Below are positions 4,517-5,686 of a stretch of DNA of 5,686 nt, one piece after another (position 1 is the stretch's first letter; each line of letters begins with the position of its first letter). The stretch is from Dehalococcoidia bacterium (GTDB taxonomy: Bacteria > Chloroflexota > Dehalococcoidia > GIF9 > UBA5629), in the NCBI GenBank assembly GCA_014384515.1, contig JACNFS010000031.1, positions 1 to 5,686 on the forward strand. Direction: 5' to 3'. Under the pieces are notes generated by a model. That model searched no databases. It was given only the letters and a program-made list of their open reading frames with translations, and was not told the DNA's origin. Made by a program: the position numbers and the translations under genes.

Positions 4517-5617
4517 ATGATTCCGCTATTTGAGCATTACCCGCCGCTGGGACACAGACTTCCCTACGTATCTTTGGGCGAATTCCCAACCCCAGTACAG
4601 AAGCTTCAGCACCTGGGTAAGGATATGGGCCTAAATCATCTTTATATAAAGCGGGACGACTTGAGTGGCAAGGTTTACGGGGGCAACAAGACACGAAAGC
4701 TAGAGTTTCTTCTGGGTAATGCTCTCAGCACTAAGGTAAAGGAGGTCTTGACTTTTGGCTATGCCGGCTCCAATCATTGCCTGGCTACGGCCATCTATGC
4801 ACAACAGGTAGGACTAAGGAGCATCTCTATGCTGATGCCTCAGCCTAATGCTCACTATGTCCGCCGCAATCTTCTTATGAGTCACTACTGTGGAGCAGAG
4901 TTTCACCAATACGTGAGTATCCCGTTCGTTGCCCTGGGGACTATTTACCAATTTCCACGGCATGGACTGAAGCGCGGACGTTTTCCCCAATTCATTCCTC
5001 CCGGCGGATCTTCACCCCTTGGCACAGTCGGTTTCGTCAATGCGGCGTTTGAACTCAAAGAACAAATCATGAAAGGGGAAATACCTGAGCCCGATTACAT
5101 CTATGTTGCCTCAGGTACCACGGGCACAGCGGTTGGGCTAATGCTTGGGCTTCGGGCTGCTAGCCTCAAAAGTCGGGTAATCTCTGTGCGGGTGGCTGAC
5201 GAGCAGTTTGTCAATGTAAGAAAAATGGCCAAGCTCTTTCATAAAACCAACTCCTTACTTTGTTCCCTGGACCCATCATTTCCTAAGTTCCAGTTCTCTG
5301 AGAAGGATGTAGACCTTAGACACGGCTTTTTTGGACAACAGTATGCCCTTTTCACGAAGGAAGGAATGGAAGCTGTAACCCGCATGGAGAAAACCGAGGG
5401 AATTAAGTTGGAAGGAACTTATACCGGTAAGGCATTTGCTGGCCTAATCGACGACGTGGAAAAACGAGATTTAGAAGATAAAGTGCTCCTGTTCTGGCAG
5501 ACCCACAACTCTCGGGATTTCTCAGAGGCTATAGCCACCGTTGATTATCACCAGTTGCCTCAACCATTTCATCGCTATTTCGAAGAAGAAGTGCAGCCAC
5601 TGGACACACATTCTTGA
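4517..5617 (+). CDS. PLP-dependent enzyme, D-cysteine desulfhydrase/ACC deaminase family
   Basis: A cytoplasmic fold-type II (tryptophan-synthase-beta-like) PLP enzyme of 366 residues, slightly longer than typical bacterial members (about 330). Residues 42-63 hold LYIKRDDLSG and GGNKTRKLEF; K58 is the expected Schiff-base lysine. S85-N86-H87 matches the substrate-carboxylate/nucleophile segment of the family, and SGTTGT (199-204) is the PLP-phosphate loop. In TYTGKAFAGL (301-310), Y302-T303 occupies the place of Tyr-Glu in true ACC deaminases. Lack of that glutamate argues against ACC deamination and for D-cysteine desulfhydrase-like chemistry (D-cysteine to pyruvate, sulfide and ammonia) or an unknown beta-elimination. 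The usual C-terminal TGG near the PLP ring reads T329-H-N, and GSNHCLATA replaces the common QSNHCRQTA, so this is a divergent subfamily and the substrate is uncertain. The start is supported by AAGGAGG upstream. A frame opening at TTG 5614 overlaps its stop. Confidence 0.88.
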   Translation: MIPLFEHYPPLGHRLPYVSLGEFPTPVQKLQHLGKDMGLNHLYIKRDDLSGKVYGGNKTRKLEFLLGNALSTKVKEVLTFGYAGSNHCLATAIYAQQVGLRSISMLMPQPNAHYVRRNLLMSHYCGAEFHQYVSIPFVALGTIYQFPRHGLKRGRFPQFIPPGGSSPLGTVGFVNAAFELKEQIMKGEIPEPDYIYVASGTTGTAVGLMLGLRAASLKSRVISVRVADEQFVNVRKMAKLFHKTNSLLCSLDPSFPKFQFSEKDVDLRHGFFGQQYALFTKEGMEAVTRMEKTEGIKLEGTYTGKAFAGLIDDVEKRDLEDKVLLFWQTHNSRDFSEAIATVDYHQLPQPFHRYFEEEVQPLDTHS

Positions 5618-5686
5618 AAGAGAGCAAGGCGCTTGCCAGCCTCATTGGCTGCCTCTCGTCGCAGGAACTGCGGCTCAATACTCTAC
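5614..5686 (+). CDS. Possible partial gene running off the window
   Basis: A TTG at 5614 overlaps the TGA of the PLP enzyme gene by four bases (TTGA) and opens a frame that stays open to the window edge: MKESKALASLIGC and then LSSQELRLNTL. The alternation of Leu, Ala and polar residues looks like an amphipathic helical N-terminus, and a four-base overlap is common for translationally coupled genes. There is no ribosome binding site, TTG is a poor start and only 24 codons are visible, so the call is tentative. A GCAAG/CTTGC mini-hairpin at 5625-5637 has no T run and is not a convincing terminator. Confidence 0.3.
   Translation, partial: MKESKALASLIGCLSSQELRLNTL

Overview
The window reads as bacterial chromosome, most likely from an uncultivated member of the Chloroflexota (Dehalococcoidia-like). 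This is an inference from gene content: an ECF sigma factor is followed directly by a membrane protein with DUF5667-like and DUF5666-like regions, a pairing I associate with that phylum, and the small protein on the left resembles short hypothetical proteins I associate with the same lineages. I see no rRNA, tRNA, CRISPR array, transposase or integrase.

Layout. Positions 1-158 hold nothing I can call. A small uncharacterised gene lies on the minus strand (159-389). A divergent intergenic region (390-706) carries a 20-bp sequence that recurs in another intergenic region, a perfect Shine-Dalgarno-like octamer with no usual start codon after it, and two interleaved inverted repeats. Then comes a two-gene plus-strand operon: an ECF sigma factor (707-1255) and, 6 bp later, a 622-residue single-pass membrane protein (1262-3130). 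The latter has an N-terminal region like those of sigma-partner proteins, three beta-rich repeats and a 147-residue charged tail. A 230-bp convergent gap (3131-3360) contains a bulged hairpin and a tail-like stretch in a shifted frame. A minus-strand gene with a strong ribosome binding site encodes a 152-residue zinc-ribbon protein (3361-3819). A 697-bp divergent region (3820-4516) has a second bulged hairpin, the second copy of the 20-bp repeat and a good candidate promoter. A PLP enzyme of the D-cysteine desulfhydrase/ACC deaminase family (4517-5617) follows, and a possible further gene starts at its stop codon and runs off the window.

How the genes work together. The sigma factor and the membrane protein form a plausible signal-transduction pair: the sigma factor would be held or modulated by the cytoplasmic N-terminus of its partner, whose beta repeats and polyampholyte tail would lie outside the membrane. 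The zinc-ribbon gene and the PLP enzyme gene are divergently transcribed and share a long upstream region; nothing in the sequence links them functionally to the sigma operon except the shared intergenic repeat. The least explained elements are the charged tail and its frame-shifted continuation, the structured leader before the sigma gene, and the repeated intergenic motifs.
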